Assembly: GCF_019925205.1 (NCBI RefSeq)
Contig: NC_083564.1
Span: forward strand, 22,685,447 to 22,749,446
Origin: Metopolophium dirhodum
Taxonomy: Eukaryota; Arthropoda; Insecta; Hemiptera; Aphididae
Direction of reading: 5' to 3'
DNA length: 64,000 nt
Part shown: one piece after another, positions 1 through 11,989 of the stretch
Layout of the letters: each line of letters starts with the position of its first letter
Position numbering within the stretch: the first letter of the stretch is position 1
The notes under the pieces: model-generated
Told to the model about the DNA's origin: nothing
Databases searched by the model: none
The model's input: the letters and a program-made list of their open reading frames with translations, nothing else
Program-made: the position numbers and the translations under genes

Positions 1-1071
1 AATAATGATTAATTTATGACTTAAAATACAAAATAAAACATACACAAAGAAATATATAATATAGCACAAGTTAATGTAATAAACAATTTAAATATCACCG
101 AGGTTTATGATTATTTAAAAAAAAGTCAAATTTGTGCTTACTATACAAAAAATAAATATATTTTAGTCAAATGAACATTTAAAAACCAAGTACATTTGTT
201 GCTTAATTATAATTAAATGGAAAATAAATAAACATTTTTAGTGGAATGAATAATTCAAAACAAATTAATTATTGAAATACTGAAAATAATTGACAATTTA
301 GACTTAATAAAACAAAAATATGGTAATAAACAATTTTAAAGATCACTAAATACTACTTAAGTAGTAATTTGATTATTAACAAAATATTTTAGTCATACAT
401 GAATAATATTGTTTCTTTTTTATAATATAATAAATAATAATGAATAATTATACCTTGGTATAAATATTTTGTGATAGATACAATTTGACAAATTAAAAAA
501 AAAACACAACTTTATTATACATTTAAGGAGCAATACAATTAATACTTTTAATAAATTGTGTTCTTGTGTGGTCGGTTAACTTAATGTGTCAACCTACCTA
601 TAAATATTTAATTATAAAGTCTAATTTATTATACACTATATTTTGTAGAATATTTAGTCACCTATATTAGATACAAAGGCATCACTATAGAAAATTATAT
701 CAACTGTCTTATTGAGAATTCAGTTCAAAAACAAATATTTAGAAGTGAAAAAAAATTAAACTCAAAATAGTAATCTTATCATTTTAAATGCCAATAAAAT
801 AAACTTATGTCTGCTACGACTGAAAAAAATTTATGATGTACCTACTATTAAGACATAATATTTTGTCTTTTCATTTAAATCAGTAAAATTTACATTATAT
901 ACATCTAAATAACCCTTTTTTTAGCCAAAAACTGTACAAAATTAATTTCAACTTGAACTTTTTTTATAATGAGCAATGCTATCTGAGAATAAATAATAAT
1001 AAAAAAAGTATCAAATAGTCAATTAAAATTCTAAATTTGTGTTAGATGGTATGAATATAAAATTATTTATA
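1..1071. other. AT-rich 3' flank, no gene seen
   Basis: Very AT-rich sequence downstream of the methyltransferase stop codon. It probably contains the 3' UTR of that minus-strand gene at its right edge. No open frame, RNA gene or clear repeat was recognised. Confidence 0.5.
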
Positions 1072-3558
1072 CTAACAAAGGTAACCACGGCAATTATCAG
1101 ATAAACATTTACATTTAATTCTCCGATTTTCATTGTTGACAGAAGTCATATAATTGAATGTAATCTCTTCACCTGCACTAATATTTCTAGACGCGAATAA
1201 TGCCAGAGTTGGTATATTAGTATCCAAGCAATCAATCCATACAGCAAATATGGCCAGATTAGAATCGCACGAATGATTTATAAAATGTGATACATTACCA
1301 TAAGTAGTAGCATCAATAGAATAAACACTATCATTTTTCTCAGTATTGTAGTCAAGATCAAACAAGTATGTTGACTTTGATCCATGGGTGACAGCCCGTT
1401 GATCAGCTTCTGATCTGGTGATTACTTCACCAGTATATTTGGTAATGTAAGTACCCTGTTTTATACTTAACAATGTTTTGACTCCCCAACCGCGATTATT
1501 GTCAGTACGGAATATTTGAAGTCTTAAATTTTTGCTTGGACCATGTTGGACCACTCTATTTACACAAGTTGCGTCACAAGTACATTTTTTATTACATTCA
1601 TAAATAGGAGTGCCTTGAGGAACTATGATGCGCTTGAATTTATTATACGCGAGTTGAAAATCGCCAAAATGACATTCGGTTTTCTTACGTTTTTTTCCTC
1701 CGCAGGTAACATCACAGTGGCACCTAAATTTGAAATTAAATAATTTTATAACATTTAAGTGACAAAAAATATTATTTTCATTTTACATACCAAACTGGAG
1801 GGTCATTCGGAATAACAACGCCTTTGCCTGCCACACATTCATCCACATAATAAAAACGTTTTGGCGGACCTTCGAAGTCAACATTGTTTAGTACACTTAT
1901 ATTAAATCCACATACTGCTGCCATATCATTTTGCCATTTATTTAATCTATCTTGTTGTTTATGCCTTTTTTTGTCAACTTCAATTATCATTAAATTATGT
2001 CTGATGAGCTTAGTTAAAGACGAACTTCTACTACTGGGTGATACAGTTGATAAATAAGCAATTGTACCCCTAACAAATTTGTCATCTACAGAAGGCATTC
2101 CATCCTGAATTACATGGTGCAACAATTCAAGTAGTTCCTGATCTGCAAAAATATTTAGCGAGTCATATAGTTCTTTATAGCGTGAAGTCTGGTAGATTTC
2201 AGTTGCAACTATTTTATTTGATCTGTAATCATTTAATGCCTGGGTACAATTTGTCAGATTTCGATATGGTTCCCACGTGCATTGGTCCATGGGATAGTTT
2301 TTCCATTTAACGAGATACATTGTTTTGCTCCCATATGTATCATCGAATAAAATGGATTCAATCTCATACTCGTTATCAGCCACTCCTGAAAAAAAATTGG
2401 ACTATATTAATTAAACAATTTTGATTCGCACTAAATAAATATCTAAGTCAAATTGGAATAGAATATAGGTAGATATTAGTTAATAATGTTTTTTTTTTTA
2501 TATACATAAATATAAGTAGGTGGATAAGCTTCTCTAAATTATTTATTTGAAACAACTTTTCAGTACTTAAGAGGACGCCACACAGGCATTTGTTGTCATC
2601 GTCTTACAAATGTACAACATGGCAAATTTTACGTTCACAATTGTAAATTTTAATCTGTAATTTACTGAGTGAATTTACCTCTTATACAATTTTAAAGTAA
2701 GAATATTACTTGGACATCTTTGAGGATTTAATTTATATTATTATTTTGAATAGTAAGTTATGAGAATTTTAAAATGTACAAAAAATGTTCATAACTCACT
2801 TCTTAATAATTGACATTTACCGTACATTTATAAGACGGAGACAAGAAATGCCAGTGAACTGTCCTCTTAATAAAAAATTAAAACATAATAATACCTATGT
2901 AAAATGCACTCATTGAGTACCTACCTGCCTACCTACCTATTTACAATAATAGCCAAACAATATTTATGGGACAAGGTTTTTTAGTTTAAGGTATTCTCAC
3001 GAAGCAGAAGTTATCTGGAAATGAATACAGACTTAAATGTATATCATATTATATTAATTTATGTTGCAAAGCGAACAGGTAGGCAGTTTAGAGTTTTTTT
3101 TTAACCTTGTCATTGGCCTTAGAGGATTATGATCAAGTTGGCGAAATCTGATTCTTTGTTATTATAAGACCAACTAACTAACTAACAAACAAACATTGAA
3201 AAATAGGAACTGAATAAATGTGTTTCCCGAACGTTGCGAATGAAGCCGTCCGAGCAGTACCCCTACTATAACCGTCGTCGAGTTCGGTCGCCGTCAGAAA
3301 ACTCGGACCGAGCCCGATTTCGCGTTTGTCACCATTTGGAAGTCACATAAGAAAAACGAAAAATCCCACAGACGTTCGCGCGCAAACGTCCGACCACGAC
3401 GCCGACGGACGCCGCGAGCCGGATAAGTCCGTACACGTCGGGCGTGAAAACCGTTGAGGCCCGTCGATTACGGAACACCCGTCGTCGTCGCGGCGCGTCC
3501 ACCGAGACGACACCACGCACCATGCGACGACACCGATTTTGAACGTACCTTTATGCAT
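1072..3558 (-). CDS. Su(var)3-9: Su(var)3-9-type histone H3 lysine-9 methyltransferase (3 exons)
   Basis: Nuclear enzyme that methylates histone H3 Lys9 to build heterochromatin. Exons (minus strand): 3558-3549, 2385-1791, 1723-1072; the splice sites (GTACGT, GTATGT donors; TTTCAG and TTTTAG-type acceptors) keep one frame of 418 residues. A chromodomain lies at about 9-58 (EYEIESIL start, YLVKWKNYP core). The cysteine-rich pre-SET starts at about 203 (CHCDVTCGG) right after the second intron. SET covers about 265-400, with RGWGV (279-283), YTGE, NHSCDSN (351-357) and ITFNY. The post-SET cysteines are 406, 408, 413 and 418, ending at the stop. Family members usually have NHSCDPN and FDY, so DSN and FNY are mild departures. 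The start is the first in-frame ATG at 3558, since codons upstream begin only with TTG. Most insect orthologues share first exons with eIF2-gamma; no such exons are visible here. Confidence 0.93.
2386..3548 (-). other. Intron 1 of Su(var)3-9
   Basis: Lies between the coding leader exon (MHK plus one base of the next codon) and the chromodomain exon. It contains the TTAA-flanked inverted-repeat element listed separately, a short ACTA/ACAA tract near 3170-3195, and at its distal end part of the GC-rich promoter island. Confidence 0.75.
2567..2870. mobile_element. TTAA-flanked MITE, TIR family A
   Basis: Both ends read TTAA followed by GAGGAC in inverted orientation (2567-2576 and 2861-2870). 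The arms continue as an imperfect inverted repeat for about 45 bases, including a shared GGCATTT-TTGTC-CGTCTTA block. No coding capacity. The TTAA flank suggests mobilisation by a piggyBac-type transposase (inference). A related copy lies at 44433-44848 and a third end near 51220. Confidence 0.7.
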
Positions 3559-4335
3559 TGTAGTGGCCTGGAGCACGAAATCAAGGCGAACTACGGATGG
3601 AATTAACAGCCCCAACTGCCGGAAACGACGGCGGTGAACGGATCAACTGGATCGAGTAAATATTTGGCGGCAGACTGACGGACACGCACGGGGAACACTC
3701 GATCGCTGTTGCTGTACCGGGACACGTACCGTATCGGTTAGCGCGGGAACCGCCGAACGAATGAGTGTTGTGAAACGCGCGGGCGCGGTGCGGGACAGGC
3801 GGACGGTGGTGAAGGTACGCGCCGGGAGGGGTAGCGGGGTGAAGCGGCGGTAGACGAGCGCGACGGCGTACAATAACGGCTGGACAGGCGATAACGAAAA
3901 GCGGTACACACACTAGGTACGGGGCACAGGCGATAGGGCTACAACAGCAACAGACTAGACAGTGACTACGGCTCTGCGACGAATACGACGGTCTAGATAG
4001 TAGTAACGACTGTTGCGGCGTCACTACGACGGCGGCGTACCGACACCACGGAGATAACAATGAAAATAAACGGCCGTTGCTTTCGCGGTTTCGCACGGCG
4101 TACAGTACTGTAGCACGTCCAGTCCAACGGTCGGATTTTGAACGCGCCGGCGGGCGGCGGTACCCGACGTTATGGCGGACGGCATGTCGCATCGCAGTGT
4201 CGCCAACACCGGTAGGCGCAATCGGCGGCCGTAAAATACGATGGGAGGTAAACGGGTATACGCGTTGGCGGGAAACCAAGACCTTTGTCGTAACAATAAC
4301 AATAATGCCTTTGTAGACGATCTATACATGCAGTA
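3559..4335 (-). promoter_or_regulatory. GC-rich promoter/5' UTR island of Su(var)3-9
   Basis: A sharp rise in G+C and CpG content against the AT-rich background, beginning around 3230 and ending near 4335 at a short poly-G run. It contains the first coding exon's ATG at 3558 and lies upstream of it on the minus strand, so it most likely holds the transcription start and 5' UTR. Long open frames here on the minus strand are composition effects with no recognisable domain. Confidence 0.6.
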
Positions 4336-5582
4336 GCGTATTTTCAATTTTTTCTGGAGGGGGGGGGGAGAGGTACAATAATTCAGACGTAATATAATAG
4401 GTAGGTATACTGATAAAAAGAAATAATTTTGAATAGATTATAAGAATAGAAATTACCTAGTTGTTTTATTATATTTTAATAAGTATTTTAAATTTCATGG
4501 GCTAATTTTAACACAAGTATATTTTATAATTTTAAAATACAAAATCTAATGGTCTTTTTTTTTACAAAGTTCATCCACAATTATTAAAATATGTAAGGTT
4601 TTGTCAAATCTGTATTTATATCATAAATGACAGGGATTCATGAACAGATCCCCGTATTACATGCCCCCGTTAAAAAAGTCCACACCGTATATTAATATGT
4701 TTATATAGCTTATAAATGCTTATAATTAGGTACACTATGTACATGGACAAACAGTTTAACTTTGTTGTTTAATCTATAAATATTCTTATAGTTTTTATCA
4801 AATATTATTTTTGTTTTTATAAAGAATATAAAGGCTTTGCCGACGGAGGTCATTAGCCTGTTTAGTTGTACCTATAAAGATAATAAGGTCCGTATACAAT
4901 AACACTTACAATTCATGGCCAAAACTTGAACAGTTTGTTATCGACAATCGACTTCGCGTCGTTATATCGAAATATCAAAAAAAAATCGAATAATTTTGTT
5001 TTCAACTGAACAAAATTTAAAAATATTAGCGTATCATTGTTTATAATTATTGTTATTATTAAAGAACATTATGCAAACATTTGTGAATTATTAAGACATA
5101 TAAATGTGGAATTATAAAAAATTAGTATTTTTTTTTTTACGGGGAAAATCACTGGACGGGGAAATGTATTACGAGGATGTGACCTGTAAGTTGTAACCAA
5201 ACGAGAGACCATTGTATTTAAAAATAAATATTCTATATCAACTCGTGTTATACAAAAGGTTAGTGAAAAAAAAAAACATTGCATTCGACGGTTTGCAAGA
5301 CGATTCTATGCATTTTCTATTAGAGACATTTATTAACCGGCATACATCACAGAGACACTAAGTACAGATAGAGCTACGCATAGATTTTTAAAGAATAAAT
5401 AATATGATATTGTATTTAAAAGTTCAGTCTATAACATACTGTTTATATAAGTTATACAAATATTGAAATATGTCTCGTACATAAGCGCAAATATCGTTTG
5501 GGATTTGGAGGGAAGGGGGGTTGCTCTAAAGCCTTACTTTGATAGTATTGAATACATTCTCGATACCCCTAACATTTAGAAA
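4336..5582. other. Intergenic, no gene seen
   Basis: AT-rich sequence with simple A/T runs. A short C-rich patch near 4645-4690 and a GGAGGGAAGGGGGG run near 5505 may be eroded transposon ends. Nothing codes. Confidence 0.45.
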
Positions 5583-6025
5583 TTAGCCATCTATGGCAGT
5601 CCCTAAAATATCCAAATTTTCGTACTACACACATAGTCCCAAATCAGTCAAATCTAAATTATTTCTAGATAAACACTTAGAACACTAGTATACTATATAC
5701 CACCGTTCACTACTGAGCTGCTAATAATAAAAATAGCTACTCTCAATAACAATGAATAGTTTATAATAATAACTATAGGTAATAAAAGTATAAGACGTAA
5801 CAACACAAAATATTGTTTACTGTGTGTCTGTTCTTGAATATGTAGATAATAATTAAAATGTGGTTTGGCAAAAAACAATTAAAATATAAAAAAAAATGTG
5901 AAGATATAAAATTATATACATATAATATTATTATAAAGTTTTAATTAAAATAACACACTTTTAAATTTCGTACTACACAAAGTGTGTCGTAGTACACACA
6001 ATTTTAGGGACTGATCTATGGCTAA
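5583..6025. mobile_element. Inverted-repeat MITE
   Basis: Ends are imperfect inverted repeats of about 25 bases: TTAGCCATCTATGGCAGTCC at the left and its counterpart ending TCTATGGCTAA at the right. Inside, TTCGTACTACACA occurs near both ends. No open frame, so a non-autonomous DNA element is likely. Confidence 0.6.
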
Positions 6026-6389
6026 AGCACGGCTGTACCTGAAGTAAAATCCTGGGCCGCCTATGACAACAATCGTCCATGTTATGTATTTTTATTAAAT
6101 TTAATATATTCCTTACGGCTCACATCGGATCAATGAGCTATTATTATTATTTACTATTTTATTATAAATTTATTTGGTAGTTTGGTACTTATAGATACGT
6201 AATAGACATTATCTATTTTATTGAAGAAATATAAACTGTACTTGTAGCCGCCGCCGTCGTTCGGTAACGAAATATTATACAAACATGAAGTAAATGATTC
6301 TACGACAGTAAATAATTGCCTTGTTATTTGCTACAAAGCAAAAAATTCAATTCGACTGTTCCGAGAATATTATTGATGTTTACGGGCAG

Positions 6390-6720
6390 GCACGTAGTTA
6401 AGGGGTGGCCCGGCCACCCAAAATATTTACAGGCCACCCTGTTGGCCACCCCATTACATTGAAATATTGTTGAAATTAAACATATTTTATTCACCGGAAA
6501 AAACCACGTCCTCGACTCACGAGTGCCAGTGGCGTATTTAGAAATTTGTCATGGGGAGGGTCCAGATAATTTTCAGAAAAAAGAGCCGCAGGGGGCAACG
6601 TCCCCCCACACCACCCATTTACTCTTTATTAAATAAATATACCATATTTGTAAGACGATATAAAATTTATGAGTTTTTAATTATTAAACAATAGTGTGTA
6701 CAAAACAAATTTTAAATAAA
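6390..6720. repeat. Transposon-end-like debris
   Basis: A short palindromic GGGTGGCCCGGCCACCC core (about 6401-6425) is followed by repeated GGCCACCC words, then CAGTGGCGTATTTAG near 6527. Such GTGGCG starts are typical of hAT-type ends and recur at 8800 and 58510. The partner ends were not found, so this is called only as debris. Confidence 0.4.
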
Positions 6721-7072
6721 GCGGGTAAGTGGATGACGCTCTGCTGTACAATAGGTTACAAGTGGGTCAATGTATAGTGGATTGTATTAAACTTGAATTC
6801 AATGATATAATATCATTGTATATTTGTATAAGAAAAACGATTCTGAGCGGAGACGGTTTGTCAGTCTGGATATTTTATATTGTTATTATTTATTATAGCC
6901 TGTGAGTTGAATTAATATTGAAATATTTTTTTTTATTTGTTTCTAATCCCATTTTTAGCGGTTTTTCGTAATTTGTCGAGAATTTTGAAGCACTCTTTCT
7001 GGTAGAAAATTTTGTATACTGGATAACCCACTGTAAAACCAATTATAGATCCCTCACTCTGCTCAGAATCTA
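6721..7072 (+). repeat. Copy of the abundant repeat family B (short version)
   Basis: Starts GCGGGTAAGTGGATGACGCT, continues with a tract containing TGCTGTACAATAGG and an ATGATATAATATCAT palindrome, and ends at CTCTGCTCAGAATCT. The same start and end words occur at 22166-23655, 37545-38690 and 57130-57575. AATAAAG directly flanks both sides (about 6714-6720 and 7073-7079), which may be a target duplication. Confidence 0.65.
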
Positions 7073-8173
7073 ATAAAGTTATGTTATAAACTTATAACTT
7101 ATAACTTTTATACAAATATTTCCTAAAAATACATTACTTCATTCATAGTTGATCTTAGATAACTTTTTAAGGTTGAAAAATATCTCTCTGGAGTGGCTGT
7201 AGATACTGGCAATGTACAAAACTACAATATATCTGAATTAAAAAATGAACTCGGTATTTTTCAACAATTTTTGGTACCAAACTGATTACAAAAAAATCAC
7301 GATATTTATTGAAAATGTTGATAACTAAAGCTTCGAAAATTTTTTACAAAATAGGAAATAGGAATGTAAGGCGGGAACTGTAAAATGTTTAGCCGTTTAG
7401 GTAGGTACTATAACTTGGCGCCCGCCAAGAAAGTATTCTCATTTTTCTGGCCTATTGTATCTCTCGTATTTTAGATGTACTAATAATTGGTTATGAAATA
7501 TTTTATATTATTAGTTGCTTTTAGTTGAAGTTAATTATTCTAACCAAAGATTTAAATTATATTTTAATAAAAATAATAATAATAATCGGAACTATCAAAT
7601 ATTATTTATGAATATAATAAGTAATAAATAATTTATAAGCTTAGGGTTCAGATTTAAATTCCCTAAAAATATCAAAAAAATGAATTCAACATGTATAATT
7701 GTGTAGGTACGTTTATAAATATACAACTATGGGTCACAATGTGATACTCAGGTTTCCGATAAAAGTTGTATGCAACTAAATCGGTTAATTGGTTGGTGTG
7801 ACATAAAGATAAATTTCAGCCTAATTTTAAATTACCATATTACCTGATCCTAATGTTATATTTTTTGATTTGTATTACGTAATATTATGTTTATATTTTA
7901 ATGAAGTCAATTTTTTTTAGTTATAAAAAGTATAAAAATGCAAAAATGCCCAAAAAAATGTTGTTGTTACGTGGGAGTTATGTAAAGTACTTGAAACAGT
8001 TGAAACACATTTGTAGCCATGAAAGCACCGCATAAGATACATTCCAAAACAGGATGCAAATAGGTACATTGAAATCCGATTCCTATAATATAATAATGGT
8101 TATAATATTGAGGATTCACATAATTCAATATTATAGATGTTAAAAACAGAAAAGTTATAACTGCGTGTCTGCG
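7073..8173. other. Intergenic, no gene seen
   Basis: AT-rich sequence without a convincing open frame, RNA gene or paired repeat ends. Confidence 0.4.
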
Positions 8174-8971
8174 TTAAGGGGGCTCCAGTCGGTCGTGTTT
8201 TAAGGAAATTAATATAGGCAATACATGAGGACATTAAAATGACTTGTAAGTGCAAAGTAAATGAAAGTTGGTATGTGCGAGTTTAATCTGTAATCGTTTT
8301 CGGTTAATATTTCCTAGAAATGTCCTGAATTATAACAGTTGGCCCGCATAATACCGCCCGGTAAAACGGTCGTTATTTATGTTCGTCGTCAATTAACGTA
8401 CGCGCAGGCATTGACGGAGATTTTAAATAATTATGATCAACTTTTTTTCAATTTAAAATAAGCGGTTTTCAGACCAATAAGCCAGACAAAACTGGAGGAA
8501 TTTGGTTTGACGGATTTTAATTTTGAAAACGGATTATGATTGATTAACAAGTTTACTAGGTTTTGCCAGAGGCGATTTTTTTTTCAATTATTGTTGGTGT
8601 CATGATGAATACTATAAATACGAAAATATCATATTTTTTATTCATGGATATCACAGCTGAAAAAATAAGTATTCAACATCGCCTCTGGTACCTAGTAAAC
8701 TAGTTAATTAATCATAATCCGTTTTCAAAAATAAAATCTGTCAAACCAAATTCGTCCAGTTTTGTCTAGCTTATTGGCTTATTAGCTCATCGACTGGAGC
8801 AGTGGCGGATCCAGGGGGAAGGCAAAGGGGGAATTTGCCCCCCCCCCCAAATCACCGTAGTTTTTCTTTGTTTTACACTGCAGTGTTTAGTCAATTTTGT
8901 ACTTTTGTCCCCCCCCCATGACCCTCCCAAAATAAGCCGCTTGATCCGTCACTGGACTGGAGCCCCCTTAA
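8174..8971. mobile_element. TTAA-flanked TIR element with internal hairpin
   Basis: A perfect 17-base inverted repeat, TTAAGGGGGCTCCAGTC at 8174-8190 and its complement at 8955-8971, brackets the element. The outermost TTAA fits a piggyBac-type target. Inside lies a second long inverted repeat with arms at about 8470-8590 and 8660-8782 that would fold into a large hairpin. A separate 155-base element is inserted just inside the right end. Confidence 0.75.
8800..8954. mobile_element. Nested hAT-type MITE with 8-bp duplication
   Basis: Starts CAGTGGCGGATC and ends GATCCGTCACTG, inverted repeats with one mismatch. It is flanked on both sides by GACTGGAG (8792-8799 and 8955-8962), a perfect 8-base target duplication as hAT transposases make. 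Removing it restores the right end of the surrounding TTAA element, so it is the later insertion. Contains two poly-C runs and no coding sequence. Confidence 0.8.
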
Positions 8972-10156
8972 GGTCCCCACACACGACACACTGCAACGGT
9001 GGCGATGGCGGTGACGGTAAAATGAGTCCGGACACAATTTACCGCCACTGCGGAGGCACCGCCAGGACAAAATAATGTTGCCGCGACCTTTTTCTTTTTA
9101 TTCTGTATGACTGTATCCTATATTCCCGTGCACATGTTTAATGTTTGACGTTTGCATTGCACAAAATATTAATCATTATATTTTATTAATAGTTATTAGG
9201 TATACTTAATATCATATTAATTTTTCATTCATAGCTAGAATTACTGCTGAATTAAATAATCATATTATGTGTAATGTGTGTATAGTATTATATTCTAATA
9301 ATGAATTTGATTGTTATAATTTAGTTGTGGATCATCAAGTTAACAAAAAATTTAATTATTTTTTTGGATCTCATCATTGATTACATTAGGTACCTAAATA
9401 CTACTTATTAGTAATAACATATAATTATAAAATCATAGAACTATAAAAGTATATCAATACTAAGAAATAAGAGTATTATTATGTGTAAAACAGAAATACA
9501 GAATTGTCATAAAACTAATTCCAAAAATCCAAATCCTAATTTCCATGTAAACTTTATAACAAGTCCGGTACTTACCTGTGTTAAATTATTATTGAATCGC
9601 AATTCGCAATAACTAATGTAGAAATTTAAAAATAATAACAATATTTGTACGTTTATAAGTGTTTCAGAGTAAGTTTTCTTATAAATTTAAATTGTTCCCT
9701 AACTAATATACCTGCAGGGTTGCAGTTATAATATTAATATACGTCTATTAGTTTAAAATTTAAATATTATAACTAATAAAATAGGTAGGTGTAGTGGATA
9801 CATAGTTATGTTTTAAATATATTATAATTTAGGTTTTGCTATAGTCATATACATCAATAATGTACGAACTATAATACGTATTAATAACTACCTATGAATT
9901 CGCTACTTGGAGAGCAGTGAAAAAAATGCTAAATGTGACTGTGTGAGCTCACATGACTAGTCAATGAAATAAAGTTCAAGTAACGAACTGCTTGACAATA
10001 TAAAGTTTTTTGGCAAGAAAAAATTGTATTTATTCTACAAGGTGTTGGGGAGTTTTATTGATATGAACAAGGTAGATTTTGTTAATAATTATAATATTTT
10101 GAAGAAAAAAAAATGTTATTTTATTTCCAATACAATTTGAGCATCAATTCAACTAT
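8972..10156. other. Intergenic, no gene seen
   Basis: A moderately GC-rich start (about 8980-9090) with GGCGATGGCGGTGACGG-like words, then AT-rich sequence. No coding frame or RNA gene was recognised. Confidence 0.4.
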
Positions 10157-11180
10157 CCAGCATTTTTTTTTTCAAAACTTACGTGTTTCAACGAGTTAAT
10201 GGTGCAAAAAAAAATTGCGGGAACCATTATTTTGGAAGTTATATCTTTCCAAAGTTTGCGAATAATTTACGTTTATACTTTATATACGCATACGCAAACA
10301 CTGTATTTTACTGCCACGCGCATCGCCTATAATGAATTTTGACGTACCTATATGCAAGCCTGAATCAAGACATTTCGAGGCCCAGGGGCCAAAGTTTTAA
10401 ATGAGGCCCCTGCACGAAAGAAAGAAAAATATAAATTATATATTATTTAATATTATATAGGTACCTGTTATAATAAATATACATAGGTATTAGGTATACA
10501 TAGCAATAAATAATGAATAATGTATCACTTATTTATTTATAAATTATAATTTACAAGCTTTTTTCCTCGCCAAATGACAGTCGATTTTTTTTTAGGTGAT
10601 TTATGCAGTGTTATAGCCTGTAACGAAAAAAGTAATGGACAAATCTGAGGCCCCTAAATAAATTCTAACTATAGAGGTAGCATGGTGAAAACGATGGTGT
10701 AGTCACCATTTGACAGTCGGACTTGGTTTTAAAGATTTAGCCATTTGTAGTCTGAGACCCACCCAAGGTGGTTTTACATATTATAACAAGCCGAGGAATG
10801 TTTTCGATTTTAATATTTTCCGAGCGAGTCGCTATACGCGCCGGGTATACCTATATGAAAATACTATACATTTCAATTAGCTATATAAGTTTAAAACCAA
10901 GGCCGACTGCCAGATTCTGTCTTCTCCGTCGTTTTCACAGCATGCTTAACTACATATTCTATAGGAACCTACGTTTAAAATAAAAAATCTAAATTTTATA
11001 TAGGCGCTGAGCACGGCTGCAAAATACAGTGTAGTGAGTATAATGTAAACGTAAAGCCGCAAACTTTGGAAGGACATAACTTCCGAAATAATGATTTCCG
11101 CAATTTTTTTTTTTATGCACCATCGTTCTTAACTCGTCGAAATACGCGTAGGTACCTACGTATGTTTCAAAAATAATGCT
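10157..11180. mobile_element. Foldback element with long inverted arms
   Basis: The left arm (about 10157-10330) and right arm (about 10995-11180) are imperfect inverted copies. Shared blocks include CCAGCATT next to a T run and TTTCAA, a TTGCG-GGAA block, and a block with CCAAAGTTTGCG on the left against CGCAAACTTTGG on the right. A second inverted pair lies inside (10675-10745 against 10880-10945, around TTGGTTTTAAA and TTTAAAACCAA). A hAT-like GAGGCCC fragment sits at about 10375-10660. Confidence 0.65.
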
Positions 11181-11985
11181 GGGCAACTAATGTGAATGCG
11201 TTCCGCAGTTTGTGAAGTTGACAATTTAGCACTGTTGATTCTATAAATATACTATCAGTTTGACAACAATTTTGTCACTGTTACTGCGTTACTAACTTAC
11301 TACGGACCGCTGGCACACCGTCGAACCTCACTGGAGTAGACAAAGTATAGAGCACCGCATTACACGTGTTTGTTCTTTGTCAAACGTGAATCGACATTTT
11401 CCAGTTGTCCTGTCTATAACAGTGGTAAGCAATGAAATTATTTGTTTTATTTGTAATAAAGTGGTTAACGGTTTGCACGCTTTGGTGGACCACTTTAAGA
11501 TGCTTAATTCATTTATTAAAACCCGATAGCACCTATAATACTTGTTGTGTAAAGCATTCTACTCTCAATCATTTATCATTGTCCGTCTGCCTGTCTTCTT
11601 TCGAAAGATATAGGTATATTAGAAAAAACATGTTACTCAAAATTCCAACATTATAATATCACTACATAATCAGCGGCGTCATTTCAGTTTTTGAGAGGAG
11701 GGGGTCGACATTTTTGACCAGCCCGTTATAAAACTGAAAGAAAACTGCCCACTAACAATTACATTATAATATTAAAATTGCATTTTTATCTCTATACAAA
11801 TAGCCTATTCTTACATAATTGTATACTTACTAGTTAGAATCATGGGTTACTATCATAGGTATAAATAACCCATTTTTTTTTGAGGGATAACTGAATAATT
11901 AATATATAATATGTGCATAATATTGCGTTCATAATTAAATGAACTTGAAAATAAATTGAACATATTATCTACTGAATATAGTGAT
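11181..11985. other. Intergenic, no gene seen
   Basis: AT-rich. A GGAGGGGGTCGACATTTTTGA patch near 11695 resembles eroded DNA-transposon ends but has no partner. A 74-codon frame at 11432-11656 shows no domain and is probably chance. Confidence 0.4.
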
Positions 11986-11989
11986 TTCC

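Noticed and set aside
3549..3615. Start of Su(var)3-9 at 3615
   Set aside because: The codon there is TTG; the first in-frame ATG is at 3558.
3581..4279. A 232-codon minus-strand frame and overlapping frames on both strands in the GC-rich island
   Set aside because: Low-complexity, arginine/proline-rich translation with no domain; stop-poor because of GC content. Treated as promoter/5' UTR.
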